64,000 nt of DNA from UBA1672 sp965263215 (GTDB lineage Bacteria; Pseudomonadota; Alphaproteobacteria; Micavibrionales; Micavibrionaceae), in the NCBI GenBank assembly GCA_965263215.1, contig OZ253663.1, positions 1,860,001 to 1,924,000 on the forward strand. Reading direction: 5' to 3'. The translations under genes and the position numbers were made by a program. Below, piece by piece: positions 45,552 to 55,015 of the stretch; the stretch's first letter is position 1; the number at the start of each line of letters is the position of its first letter. Under the pieces are notes generated by a model. It was not told the DNA's origin. It saw nothing but the letters and a program-made list of their open reading frames with translations, and did not search any database.

Positions 45552-46637
45552 TTATAGACATTGAGCCTTATGGCGCAGCCAATGATCCGCGAGCACGCAT
45601 GCCATCATCGCCTCTACGACTGGTGCGCCACGAATACCAACGCATGGGTCATGACGGCCTTTTGTGATGATATCTGTCTCATTGCCTGATTTATCAATGG
45701 TTTTACGCGAGGTCAAAATAGAGCTTGTAGGTTTAAATGCAACGCGCACAACGATATCTTGACCGGATGAAATACCACCTAAAATACCACCTGCATTATT
45801 GCTCTGGAAATCAGCCTGACCGTCTTTGCCGATACGAATTTCATCAGCGTTCTCCTCTCCACCAAGGGCAATCGTATCAAAACCATTCCCTATTTCCACA
45901 GCTTTGGTGGCGTTTATGCTCATCATGGCTTTGGCGAGGTCAGAATCAAGTTTGTCGTACACAGGTGCGCCAAGTCCTGCAGGGATACCGCTTGCATGCA
46001 CCTCAATCAATGCGCCTGCGCTTGATCCGCTTTTACGCACACCATCCAGATACGTTGCCCAGTCCTCTGCGGCCTTCGCATCGGGGGAGAAAAACGGGTT
46101 TTGTGTTATTTGATCCCAATCCCAGTTATCACGGTTTAAAGTTTCCGTACCAACCTGAACGACCGCTGCACGAATTTTCACATGGTCACCGATTTGATGT
46201 TCCAGAACCTTACGTGCAACCGCTCCGGCGGCAACGCGCATAGCCGTTTCGCGCGCTGATGAACGCCCACCTCCGCGATAATCCCTATGTCCGTATTTCT
46301 CGTGATAAGTATAATCCGCATGACCGGGACGAAACTTATCTTTTATATCGCCATAATCCTTAGATTTTTGATCTTTATTGTGAATCAGCAAGCCAATTGG
46401 CGTTCCCGTTGTCATGCCTTCAAACACACCGGATATGATCTGAACCTCGTCCGGTTCTTTACGTTGTGTTGTATGGCGGCTCTGCCCGGGTTTGCGTAAA
46501 TCAAGGAATTGCTGGATATAGGCCTCGTCTATCGGAATGCGCGGCGGCACACCATCCACCACCGCGCCAATGGCCGGGCCGTGGCTCTCGCCAAAGGTTG
46601 TATATTGAAAAAGTGTTCCGAAACGATTACCCGACAT
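45552..46637 (-). CDS. aroC: Chorismate synthase
   Basis: Final shikimate-pathway enzyme, giving chorismate with reduced FMN. The 361-residue protein has the N-terminal GTLFQYTTFGESHGPAIGAV, RPGHADYTYHEKYGHRDYRGG split near 105, RGGGRSSARETAMRVAAGA split near 120 and the C-terminal KGRHDPCVGIRG near 330, covering the three family signatures. Its ATG overlaps by 1 nt the stop of the upstream thioesterase gene (TAATG). Part of a fabI-thioesterase-aroC operon. Confidence 0.97.
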   Translation of the reverse strand: MSGNRFGTLFQYTTFGESHGPAIGAVVDGVPPRIPIDEAYIQQFLDLRKPGQSRHTTQRKEPDEVQIISGVFEGMTTGTPIGLLIHNKDQKSKDYGDIKDKFRPGHADYTYHEKYGHRDYRGGGRSSARETAMRVAAGAVARKVLEHQIGDHVKIRAAVVQVGTETLNRDNWDWDQITQNPFFSPDAKAAEDWATYLDGVRKSGSSAGALIEVHASGIPAGLGAPVYDKLDSDLAKAMMSINATKAVEIGNGFDTIALGGEENADEIRIGKDGQADFQSNNAGGILGGISSGQDIVVRVAFKPTSSILTSRKTIDKSGNETDIITKGRHDPCVGIRGAPVVEAMMACVLADHWLRHKAQCL

Positions 46638-47110
46638 TATTTTTCTACCTTAATCTTATCCTTTTGCGCACTCAACGTACCGTGCTCAATAATCGCAACC
46701 GTCATACGACTGATCGCGGTGCGCTTACCAGTGGCCTCTTCTACCATATCCGTTTGCCAAACCTGCGTACGGCGCCCAACATGTAGCGGTGTACATGTGC
46801 CAACGACATAGCCTTCTGTTACTGCACGAATATGGTTGCAGTTAATCTCTAATCCTACGGCGCGGTATTTATCGGGATCAATCGTCATCCAAGCGGCGAC
46901 ACTGCCCAATGTTTCAGAAAGCACACAGCTCGCGCCGCCATGAAGAATGCCAAATGGCTGCGTTGTGCGATGATCGACGGGAATGCGTCCTTTTAGAAAA
47001 TTCGAGCCGACATCTGTGAATTCATAGCCAATATGTTCTCCCATATTGGCATTACGAAGCCCTTCCAAATAGTCGATAGTATAATCTTTGAACCAAATTT
47101 TTTCAGACAC
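46637..47110 (-). CDS. PaaI-type hotdog thioesterase
   Basis: A 157-residue thioesterase of the hotdog fold, acting on acyl-CoA or acyl-ACP. The family core is RTTQPFGILHGGASCVLSET split around residue 55, with the HGG(A) motif and conserved Glu, and CNHIRAVTEGYVVG near 97. Translationally coupled to aroC (TAATG) and 18 bp behind fabI, so it may serve fatty-acid metabolism. Substrate unspecified. Confidence 0.88.
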   Translation of the reverse strand: MSEKIWFKDYTIDYLEGLRNANMGEHIGYEFTDVGSNFLKGRIPVDHRTTQPFGILHGGASCVLSETLGSVAAWMTIDPDKYRAVGLEINCNHIRAVTEGYVVGTCTPLHVGRRTQVWQTDMVEEATGKRTAISRMTVAIIEHGTLSAQKDKIKVEK

Positions 47111-47128
47111 GTGCTTGAATATTGGCGA

Positions 47129-47980
47129 TTACGCCGCCTCACCCTTGTCTTTCGGTTTCATGCTCGCAAGCAATTCCGCAGTTTCGGCGACGCTATCCAC
47201 GGCGAGCATACCAACGGTGTGATAACCGCTATCCACGTGCAGAATTTCGCCTGTCACACCACTACCGAGGTCTGATAATAAGAATAGCCCCGAACGACCG
47301 ACATCTTCGATGGTGACGTTACGTTTCAATGGCGCGTTAAGCTCGTTCCATTTCAAAATAAAGCGGAAGTCACCGATACCACTTGCCGCCAACGTTTTAA
47401 TTGGCCCCGCAGAAATAGCGTTCACACGGATATTATTCTTGCCCAAGTCAGCGGCCAGATATTTCACTGAAGCCTCTAATGCAGCCTTGGCCACACCCAT
47501 CACGTTGTAATGTGGCATAACTTGTTCTGCGCCATAATAGGTAAGTGTTAGAAGTGAACCACCATCGCTCATCAAAGGTACGGCACGTTGTGCCACCGCA
47601 GTAAAGGAATAAACGGAAATATCCATTGTGCGTAAGAAATTATCGCGGCTCGTGTTCAAATACAGCCCATCAAGCTCATTCTTATCCGAAAACGCAATCG
47701 CATGAATAACAAAATCAATTTGTCCCCACTGCTTTTCAATTTCGCTAAAAGCGGCATCAATACTCGCTTCATCGGTCACATCACAAGGTAACAAAATATC
47801 TGCGCCAATGCTTTCCGCCAGAGGCTTTACACGTTTCAATAGCGCATCCCCTTGATATGTGAAGGCAAGCTCTGCACCATTTTGAGCGGCTGCTTCAGCA
47901 ATCCCCCAGGCAATAGATCTGTCGTTGGCCACGCCCATTACTAGGCCGCGTTTTCCTTTTAAAAAATCACTTTTCATCAT
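47129..47980 (-). CDS. fabI: Enoyl-[acyl-carrier-protein] reductase (NADH) FabI
   Basis: Last reduction of each fatty-acid elongation cycle. Start set at ATG 47980 (283 residues), because the upstream in-frame extension to 48088 is unlike the family and AAGAAG lies just before this ATG. The NADH-binding MGVANDRSIAWGIA is at residue ~15, and the Tyr-x6-Lys catalytic pair is in YNVMGVAK near 155-162, with RVNAISAGPIKTLAASGI split near 195. The type is the classical triclosan-sensitive reductase. Heads the fabI-thioesterase-aroC operon. Confidence 0.96.
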   Translation of the reverse strand: MMKSDFLKGKRGLVMGVANDRSIAWGIAEAAAQNGAELAFTYQGDALLKRVKPLAESIGADILLPCDVTDEASIDAAFSEIEKQWGQIDFVIHAIAFSDKNELDGLYLNTSRDNFLRTMDISVYSFTAVAQRAVPLMSDGGSLLTLTYYGAEQVMPHYNVMGVAKAALEASVKYLAADLGKNNIRVNAISAGPIKTLAASGIGDFRFILKWNELNAPLKRNVTIEDVGRSGLFLLSDLGSGVTGEILHVDSGYHTVGMLAVDSVAETAELLASMKPKDKGEAA

Positions 47981-48170
47981 TCTTCTTACAGTCTTAAATT
48001 TCTTCAATAGCAGATATCCTACACATTTCCGTCGCCTCGTCCAGACAAAGCATTCATATTGATAAAAATAGCTGTAAAAAACACTCAAGCAGGCTTATAG
48101 GCAGCATAAAATTCTGCTATAGTTTCCTTTCTCGAGTTTTCCCTCATCCCAAACAGAATATGAAGGATTC

Positions 48171-49670
48171 ATGTCTGTAGATTACAAAACCGCGAAACAT
48201 ACATGTAATGTCATCAGAAGGCAGATCGAAGGTTGTTATCCCGACCTGAGGTTGCACTTTACAATTCATGATGAAGATGAACGCGCAAAAGTATTTGCCG
48301 CGGATGCAAAAACTATACAAGAGCACCCTGCCGGGAAATACGTTGTCAATTATCCGAACGTGGAAGACACGCAGAAAATCATGGAAAAAAACAGAACAAG
48401 GTTTGTTTCCATCGCGCGGTATAACAGCCCCGGTTTCTTAGGTTTTTTTCAAAGCAACGCATATTTAGGGCTTTGCTTTGTCAATTACAGCGACTTTGAT
48501 TCCGTTGATACGCTCAAAAACCATATCTTACATATCTCATGGCATGCTATAGCATTATATAAGGAATACACTCAGTATCGAAAAAACAAAGGTAAAGATA
48601 AGCCTGATACTTATATTGATGACCACAATATTCTTATTCCCACACTTTCAAAACAACAGCTTCATCATAGGAATTTGTTAGGAGACATATTCTCGGCGTC
48701 TATCCAAACGCTTCAGGGACGAGAGGAAGCATTCGAAACACTCTCCAAACAACGTGCACATGATACATTAAGTGCCCAAGTCGGTTTTCGGGCAGAAGAG
48801 TTTCCTTTCCCCATGTGTATTGATACGCTTGAATACATATTCAAAGATAACATCAATCAGTACAAAAAGAATAAACGCACCGTCCAATCCGCAATTAAAA
48901 TCACTGAAGACATCAGCGGAACATACGACCCTACTACTATTGAGCAGTGGCGTAGCTTTAGTTTCCCTGCCCAGCAAATGGCTTGGGCCGGATATAGCGA
49001 ACCAACCATTCTCGGTGCAGCATTATATACAGGAGAAGATACATACGCGCAGTCTATTGCAGATTTGATTTCAGAAATAATCGGCATAAAACCCGAAGTC
49101 GTTACGAACATTCAAGACAATAATCCCTTCACCGATCAAGAGGCCAACGAGCGATTACACAAAAAAATGTGCCGTGAGCTTTTGGATAATCTGCAAAGAA
49201 AGTTGGCACGCCGTGACGATTATAAGCTTATTTTAGACATCATAAAAAAACAGAATAAAGCCTTCATGGAAGGTAAAGTTATGGGGTGGTGTGTCCCTGC
49301 CCTGTTACCCATGGCAGAAATCATTAAGAAATGCCGCAATGATGATATTTTTGAAGAGTTACTAAAAGACTCAATAAAGATTTTTGAAGAGGAAGTTGAG
49401 AACATTCAATGGAATACCCTAAGCTACCTTGCGCAAAAGCTATTTTATATCAGACGTGATTACGGACAATTAACGTGGGAAGCCATTCTTGACACAACCT
49501 CTGGTGATGACGAGTTTTCTTCCATATTGTGCGGTCTTATGCTCGCGCAAAAGCTAGAAGATGACGAAAAAAACGAAATCGTGGAAAAACCACCACAACC
49601 AGAAGAAGAAAACAGCAAGAAAAGCGTCAATATATCCGACTTCATTAGCCCTAATGCAGTAAAGCATTAA
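48171..49670 (+). CDS. Uncharacterised 499-residue cytosolic protein
   Basis: A predicted soluble, mostly helical protein without signal peptide or membrane segment. Visible features: an N-terminal mixed alpha/beta part (residues 1-105), a histidine-bearing helix HILHISWHAIALYKEY near 118-133 whose His residues are spaced as in metal or cofactor sites, a Lys/Tyr-rich segment, a long helical C-terminal half (LLDNLQRKLARRDDYKLILD near 338) and a Pro/Glu/Lys-rich tail. No family is recognised and no catalytic motif is secure. It stands alone between fabI (divergent) and a terminator, splitting the pdxH-fabI-aroC neighbourhood often seen in alphaproteobacteria. Confidence 0.75.
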   Translation: MSVDYKTAKHTCNVIRRQIEGCYPDLRLHFTIHDEDERAKVFAADAKTIQEHPAGKYVVNYPNVEDTQKIMEKNRTRFVSIARYNSPGFLGFFQSNAYLGLCFVNYSDFDSVDTLKNHILHISWHAIALYKEYTQYRKNKGKDKPDTYIDDHNILIPTLSKQQLHHRNLLGDIFSASIQTLQGREEAFETLSKQRAHDTLSAQVGFRAEEFPFPMCIDTLEYIFKDNINQYKKNKRTVQSAIKITEDISGTYDPTTIEQWRSFSFPAQQMAWAGYSEPTILGAALYTGEDTYAQSIADLISEIIGIKPEVVTNIQDNNPFTDQEANERLHKKMCRELLDNLQRKLARRDDYKLILDIIKKQNKAFMEGKVMGWCVPALLPMAEIIKKCRNDDIFEELLKDSIKIFEEEVENIQWNTLSYLAQKLFYIRRDYGQLTWEAILDTTSGDDEFSSILCGLMLAQKLEDDEKNEIVEKPPQPEEENSKKSVNISDFISPNAVKH

Positions 49671-49700
49671 AAAAAACCGCCTCGTTTAAAGCGGTTTTTT
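49671..49700 (+). terminator. Bidirectional Rho-independent terminator
   Basis: A 10-bp perfect inverted repeat AAAAAACCGC / GCGGTTTTTT (49671-49680 with 49691-49700) around a 10-nt loop CTCGTTTAAA. A/T runs on both sides make it work in both directions, for the 499-residue gene (plus) and the 17-kDa-antigen-like lipoprotein gene (minus). Confidence 0.9.
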
Positions 49701-49731
49701 CTAAAAAATTATTTTAATGTCTTAAGCAAAC

Positions 49732-50208
49732 TTAATTAACAATCTGCCAAGTACCATCAGGTTGCTGACACGCAGTCCCATAAGCAGATTCTTCTTTACC
49801 GCCGATATAAACTGTTTGCTGGAACTCACGACAGTAACTACCGCTGGAGCTATATCCGTCTTTGGTTGCAACAACCTGACCTGAATTACCACTGTCCGGG
49901 TTGTTCCATGAAATTGGCTCCCCTACTGGTGCGGATTGTGCCTTGTAAACAGCATTAGACATTTGTGCCTTATCTGCATTATCAAGAGATTTACCAATCT
50001 CGCTACCGAGGAATGTACCTAATAGTGCACCTGCACCAGTTGCCCATAGCTGGCCTGAACCGCCACCTACTTTTGATCCTAAGAGGCCACCAACCACGGC
50101 GCCACTTCCTGCACCTATAAGCTGTTTATTGCCCTTACCTTGGAACGTTTCACATCCGCCTAATGCAAACATCGAAACAACCATGATCATCATTGTAAAC
50201 TTTTTCAT
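49732..50208 (-). CDS. Glycine-zipper lipoprotein, 17-kDa surface antigen family
   Basis: A 158-residue outer-membrane lipoprotein. Signal peptide with lipobox LGGC (Cys about 19 from ATG 50208, which follows AAGGTGAG; a GTG three codons upstream is less well placed). Then comes a glycine-zipper stretch (GAGSGAVVGGLLGSKVGGGS near 36 and GAGALLGTFLGSEIG near 62) and a C-terminal domain with CREFQQTVYIGGKEESAYG near 124, ending QQPDGTWQIV. This is the layout of the Rickettsia 17-kDa antigen family. Minus-strand neighbour pdxH diverges. Confidence 0.92.
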   Translation of the reverse strand: MKKFTMMIMVVSMFALGGCETFQGKGNKQLIGAGSGAVVGGLLGSKVGGGSGQLWATGAGALLGTFLGSEIGKSLDNADKAQMSNAVYKAQSAPVGEPISWNNPDSGNSGQVVATKDGYSSSGSYCREFQQTVYIGGKEESAYGTACQQPDGTWQIVN

Positions 50209-50320
50209 CCGACTCACCTTTTCTGTTGGATTAACTTTAAGTCAATTGAGTTACGCAGTATATCCTCTTATAAATAGGATTCATAGGTATATACGCACAA
50301 AAACAGGAAAGCATTCTATA

Positions 50321-50932
50321 ATGAATGAAAAAAATTCAGGTTATCCACTTTTAGACAATCCGATAGAACAATTTCAGGCATGGCTAGACCTTGCGACAGA
50401 GGCAGAAATCAATGATCCCGGGGCTATGGCGCTTGCCACCTGCACAAATAACGGCAAACCATCTGTGCGCATGGTTTTATTGAAAAAGGCTGATCATAGT
50501 GGTTTTAAGTTTCATACAAACGCAGGCAGTCAAAAAGGGCAGGAAATTGAACATAATCGCAACGCATCCCTTTGTTTTTACTGGAAATCTCTACGCAAAC
50601 AGGTGCGTGTAGAAGGACATATTGAAATCATTAGTCCCGAAGAAGCTGATGAATATTTCTCAACCCGTCCATATAAAAGGCAAATCGGCGCATGGGCATC
50701 ACAACAATCACGCCCCTTAGTATCTCGCGAACATTTAGAGGAACGTATAAAAGAATTTGAAGAAAAGCACCCTGAGGGCACAAAAGTGCCTAGACCATCT
50801 GATTGGGTTGGATATAGGCTGGTTCCACACAAAATAGAGTTTTGGATGGATAACCCTGATCGTCTTCATGACCGTTTTATCTATGAACATCAAGAGGACG
50901 GAAATTGGGATATAACCCGCCTGTACCCTTGA
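50321..50932 (+). CDS. pdxH: Pyridoxamine/pyridoxine 5'-phosphate oxidase
   Basis: FMN-dependent last step of pyridoxal phosphate synthesis. Start set at ATG 50321 (203 residues), the family start; an in-frame extension to 50129 would overlap the divergent lipoprotein gene. Seen: PSVRMVLLKKAD near residue 47, FHTNAGSQKGQEI near 63, the C-terminal RPSDWVGYRLVP and FWMDNPDRLHDRF signature near 163-187. All are conserved. Product PLP would also feed the PLP enzyme HemA nearby. Confidence 0.95.
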   Translation: MNEKNSGYPLLDNPIEQFQAWLDLATEAEINDPGAMALATCTNNGKPSVRMVLLKKADHSGFKFHTNAGSQKGQEIEHNRNASLCFYWKSLRKQVRVEGHIEIISPEEADEYFSTRPYKRQIGAWASQQSRPLVSREHLEERIKEFEEKHPEGTKVPRPSDWVGYRLVPHKIEFWMDNPDRLHDRFIYEHQEDGNWDITRLYP

Positions 50933-50989
50933 TTTTTACACGCCAACATGACATAGATTGCACTTCGTTTTATATGGAGAAGTTAAGTC

Positions 50990-52948
50990 ATGAGCGCACA
51001 AGAAAAAGAAAAGCCTGAAACTACTAATAATCAACAAAATTTCAGCGCAGATGTATCGCGTCTTCTGGATATCGTTGCCCACGCCCTATACACAAACCAT
51101 GACGTCTTCCTACGTGAACTTATCTCTAACGCGGCTGACGCGTGTGATCGCTTACGCTACGATGCGATTGCCACACCTGATTTGGTTAAAGATACCCCCG
51201 ACTTCCGTATTTGCACATTCAAGGACACCACCAATAGAACGATAATCATTGTCGATAACGGCGTTGGCATGAACAAAGACGAACTTGCCGAAAATCTTGG
51301 TACGATTGCAAAATCCGGTACGGCCGCCCTTATGGAACAAATGGAAAATGCCCCGGAGGGTGCAGATAAATTAAAACTGATCGGCCAGTTCGGTGTTGGA
51401 TTTTATGCCGGCTATATGGTTGCCCATAAAATTCAAGTCGTCAGCCGCAAGGCCGGAAGTGATGAGACATGGCTATGGGAATCAGATGGCAAAAGCGGTT
51501 TTACCATTCGTGAACCAAACAGCATTGAAAAGGCACGCCTGGACGGTGAACGCGGAACATCCATTACCCTTTGGGTGAAAGACGAAGCATCCGAATTCTT
51601 ACTCGATCAAAAAATCGAGATGACGGTGAAGGAATATTCCGACCATATCAGCGTGCCTATCTTCCTTGGCGCCCCGGCGGAAGTTGCAAAAGATAAAGAC
51701 GCAGAGCCAATCAACAGCGCCTCTGCCCTTTGGATGAGATCAAAACAAGATATTACCAAAGAAGAATACGAAGATTTTTATAAACATCTCTCCGGCGGCT
51801 TTGATGAACCCATCATGACATCCCACTGGAAGGCAGAAGGTGCGATTGAATTCACATCACTCCTTTACGCCCCAACGCTCCGCCCGTGGGATTTATTCGA
51901 CCCGAGCCGCCGTAACTTCGTGAAGCTTTATGTGAGACGCGTGTTTATTTCTGATGATATTGAAACACTCATGTTTCCTTGGCTTCGCTTTATGCGTGGC
52001 GTCATCGACAGCGAAGATTTGCCACTGAATATCAGCCGTGAATCTCTACAATATAACCCGACGATTGATAAAATTAGAAACGCCGTTGCGCGCAAGGTGC
52101 TTGGTGATTTGGATAAACTATCCCGTAATGATCCGCCCGCTTTCACATCGTTTTGGGGACAATTCGGGCCGACTTTGAAGGAAGGTTTATATGATGCGGT
52201 TGAGCATAGAGAGCCATTACTTAAAATATGTCGCTTTTATTCTACGCGTGATGACGGCAAAGAGCTTACGAGTCTTGGCGACTACGTTGAACGTATGAAA
52301 GACGGGCAAGAAAAAATTTACTACATTAGTGGTGAAAACCTTGAAAACATCAAAAACAGCCCGCAGCTTGAAGGCTTTAAATCCCGCGATATCGAAGTTC
52401 TGTTCTTTACGGATACGATTGATGACTTTTGGCTACAGAGTATCTTGGATTACAAGGACAAGCCATTCCAGTCTATTACCAAAGGTGATATTGACCTTGG
52501 AAAACTTAGCGGCGAACAAAAGCCGTCTGAAGGCTGCGACGAGGAATCGAACAAATCAGAAGGCGATAATGAAGCCCACACATCGATCACTGCGCTTATA
52601 ACTGCGATGCAAAGTATTTTGGTCGATAAAGTTCACAACGTGCGCATATCACAACGTTTGACGGATTCGCCAGTATGCCTTGTAGCCCCTGATGGCGGCG
52701 TTGATATGTATATGGAGCGTGTCTTGCGACTTCATCAGAAATATGAGACTGACAGCAAGCCCGTCTTAGAAATCAATCCCAAACATGCCTTAATAACGAA
52801 GCTGGCAGCTATTTGTGAAAAGGATGCCGACATAACTGATGCAGCGTTCTTGTTATTGGATCAGGCGAAAATCATACAAGGTGAGCCCATTGATGACCCA
52901 ACAGCCTTCACACGGCGCGTTTCAGACTTTATGAAAAAAGCTATCTAA
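50990..52948 (+). CDS. htpG: Chaperone HtpG (Hsp90 family)
   Basis: ATP-dependent chaperone. The 652-residue protein has the N-terminal GHKL ATP-binding domain (LRELISNAADACDRLRY split near 40, DNGVGMNKDEL near 90, GQFGVGFYAGYMVA near 133), the middle domain (LRPWDLFDPSRRNFVKLYVR split near 300) and the C-terminal dimerisation domain. A short acidic/Ser insert (SEGCDEESNKSEGDNEAHTS, near 520) lies at the middle/C-terminal junction. It is a single gene; the convergent orphan gene begins 4 bp after its stop. Confidence 0.97.
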   Translation: MSAQEKEKPETTNNQQNFSADVSRLLDIVAHALYTNHDVFLRELISNAADACDRLRYDAIATPDLVKDTPDFRICTFKDTTNRTIIIVDNGVGMNKDELAENLGTIAKSGTAALMEQMENAPEGADKLKLIGQFGVGFYAGYMVAHKIQVVSRKAGSDETWLWESDGKSGFTIREPNSIEKARLDGERGTSITLWVKDEASEFLLDQKIEMTVKEYSDHISVPIFLGAPAEVAKDKDAEPINSASALWMRSKQDITKEEYEDFYKHLSGGFDEPIMTSHWKAEGAIEFTSLLYAPTLRPWDLFDPSRRNFVKLYVRRVFISDDIETLMFPWLRFMRGVIDSEDLPLNISRESLQYNPTIDKIRNAVARKVLGDLDKLSRNDPPAFTSFWGQFGPTLKEGLYDAVEHREPLLKICRFYSTRDDGKELTSLGDYVERMKDGQEKIYYISGENLENIKNSPQLEGFKSRDIEVLFFTDTIDDFWLQSILDYKDKPFQSITKGDIDLGKLSGEQKPSEGCDEESNKSEGDNEAHTSITALITAMQSILVDKVHNVRISQRLTDSPVCLVAPDGGVDMYMERVLRLHQKYETDSKPVLEINPKHALITKLAAICEKDADITDAAFLLLDQAKIIQGEPIDDPTAFTRRVSDFMKKAI

Positions 52949-52952
52949 AAAA

Positions 52953-54248
52953 TTATGGTTTTGGTGTACACGTACCATTACCGCCAATAGAGCTTGGCGC
53001 ATCAAAGAAGCATCCCGGATTAGGACAAACGGCATCTACATACTGATCATTGCCTCGTGTTGCAATATAGCCGATTTTAATCGGTGGCGCACACGTCGTC
53101 ACGATTGGTGTTCCGGGACATGATCCGGGAGGAAGAGACCCGTCACAAATACCAGTCACAAGATTTAAATAATGTGTGTAAAGGTCAGACGCACCCGGCG
53201 CACCCGGCGCAGGGTTAGCCGCGTTAAATGCCTGTGTCCAAGTTGGCCCACCGCCCGGTGCAGAAAAACCACCACTTAATGATATTCCACCAATAAAAGA
53301 CGACCAAGCTGGCAAAGCCGGCACACCATGAGCTTGCACCCAACAAAGCATAGTGTTGAAGTCAGGCACATCAACAAGATCATTATCAGGTGGATCACAT
53401 TGATCTGCTTCCGTTCTATAATCACCACCACCTGCAGCAGTCGCCACATATTCTTCCAATCTGTAAAAACCATCGTGATCAGAGCCGGCGTGATTTGTTT
53501 TGTAAACACGTGCTTCGGTTGCAAAATCGTAACATTTTGTCCTTTGCCAAACCTGATTCATACGTGCACAACCATTGAAACCGGTTTCATCAACATCGTT
53601 ATCAAGACCAGATTGAATTTGACCATAAGCAGGGACAGCGGCCTGTGTTTTGGCACGATCACCAATCATTAGCCCAGCAAAATTATCATTAATGTAACGC
53701 TGTTTGGGATTGGTACCATGAAGAGGAATACAGGCAGCGAGACTGATGCCGTCTTGAATCTGCCCGGTGATACTGCCGACATCTTCAAGCTGGTCTAGCA
53801 CAAGTATTTCAAGCAAAGCATATAGAACATAGCCTTCTGTCAGATTGGGATCGATACCGGAAATAATATCATCAATTAAAACAACAACAAGATCTGTTAA
53901 AAGCCCGTTGAGAAGACGTCCGTCAGATTCATCCGGATCACCGGGGAAGTTACTTTCAGAATGATCGGCAAGGTCATCCAACCAAGAATCAAAGCATGTC
54001 ATAGAAAGTACGCTGTCAGGACGCGCAATTAAATTATTGTTCTGGGTTATTTCTCTTTGTGCTTCTTCCCATGCTCTATTCTTTAGAACTTCCATGAAAT
54101 CGGGATTACAGGTATTACGTTCTGTACCTGGGATTAAGCCACCAAGATTATCATCAACTGTTATCGGAACGCTTGCGGCGTGTGCGGAACCGACGCCCAA
54201 GATGACAAGAGACACCATCAGAAGAAAACTGTGAATCAAGCGATACAA
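52953..54248 (-). CDS. Secreted cysteine-rich protein of unknown function
   Basis: A 431-residue protein with a signal peptide cleaved after AHA near residue 25. The start is TTG 54248, preceded by GGGA; the later ATG at 54218 would give a shorter, less charged signal. The mature protein has 13 cysteines, enough for several disulfides, and opens with TVDDNLGGLIPGTERNTCNP and RPDSVLSMTCFDSWLDDLAD near 75-94. The middle (YVLYALLEILVLDQ near 143) is hydrophobic and helical; the end is Gly/Pro-rich (PGGGPTWTQAFNAANPAPG). No family is recognised. It lies between htpG and a metallopeptidase-like gene. Confidence 0.75.
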   Translation of the reverse strand: MYRLIHSFLLMVSLVILGVGSAHAASVPITVDDNLGGLIPGTERNTCNPDFMEVLKNRAWEEAQREITQNNNLIARPDSVLSMTCFDSWLDDLADHSESNFPGDPDESDGRLLNGLLTDLVVVLIDDIISGIDPNLTEGYVLYALLEILVLDQLEDVGSITGQIQDGISLAACIPLHGTNPKQRYINDNFAGLMIGDRAKTQAAVPAYGQIQSGLDNDVDETGFNGCARMNQVWQRTKCYDFATEARVYKTNHAGSDHDGFYRLEEYVATAAGGGDYRTEADQCDPPDNDLVDVPDFNTMLCWVQAHGVPALPAWSSFIGGISLSGGFSAPGGGPTWTQAFNAANPAPGAPGASDLYTHYLNLVTGICDGSLPPGSCPGTPIVTTCAPPIKIGYIATRGNDQYVDAVCPNPGCFFDAPSSIGGNGTCTPKP

Positions 54249-54367
54249 ATTACTATCCCAACGTAAAATTTTTAATCAATTTGTACTTTAGCATAATACA
54301 AAACCATCTGCATAGTTTTGAATAACACTATTTTTATCCAATATATTAGGCCATATCCTGACAATCA

Positions 54368-54799
54368 TTACAACATGCCTTGATAATGACGATCTGCCAT
54401 ATCTTCAATATCATCATCCGAAAACTCAAAATACCGCCCTAATTCTTCGATCATGACTTGCCGAATTAGTCCCTGCAAATCCTCTTGTGTTTCACACCAC
54501 ATATCCAAAAGTGGCCGTCTGTATATAACCAAAACGTCTTCATCATTGGCCACTTTACGCTCCACACCGGGGGATATCTCTTTACCGCTTTTATATAGTG
54601 CCAATAAGTCAAAGGGGTCATCCAAATCCAAATCATCTAATGTCGTTTCATCGACAGTATCTTCAATAAGGATACCAAGTTCATCGCAGCGGCCAAGAAT
54701 TTCTTCTGGCAGGTTTTCTAACGCAGAAGACGCTAAGTCTTCGATGTCTTCCATGCTTGGGGGAACTGTAAAATTCATAATAATACGCTGACAATCCAT
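54368..54799 (-). CDS. Metallopeptidase-family protein lacking the HEXXH motif
   Basis: A 143-residue acidic protein matching the small zinc-metallopeptidase family (PF06262 type): VLVIYRRPLLDMWCETQED near residue 89 and a C-terminal helix ending FSDDDIEDMA. Where the family has HEIGHH, this protein reads EELGRY (VMIEELGRYFEF, near 117-128), so both zinc ligand histidines are replaced. It is therefore probably not a peptidase. AGAGGGG precedes the ATG at 54799. Function unknown; may be a regulatory or structural relative. Confidence 0.82.
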   Translation of the reverse strand: MDCQRIIMNFTVPPSMEDIEDLASSALENLPEEILGRCDELGILIEDTVDETTLDDLDLDDPFDLLALYKSGKEISPGVERKVANDEDVLVIYRRPLLDMWCETQEDLQGLIRQVMIEELGRYFEFSDDDIEDMADRHYQGML

Positions 54800-55015
54800 A
54801 CGAACATCCCCTCTTTATCGTAAGTGAACAAAAATCCTATAAAGCGATTTACGAAATATATTACGATGAGTCGCCTATAAGGACAATATTTGAATTAAAA
54901 CCATCCCCCGCCATGGCGTCATAAACTAAAAATGGTGATAATTTCTTCTTAGCATAGGTTTTTCATTAATTTTTAAAATAATTGTGTTAATATGTAAGAA
55001 GGTAAGGAGAATGTC

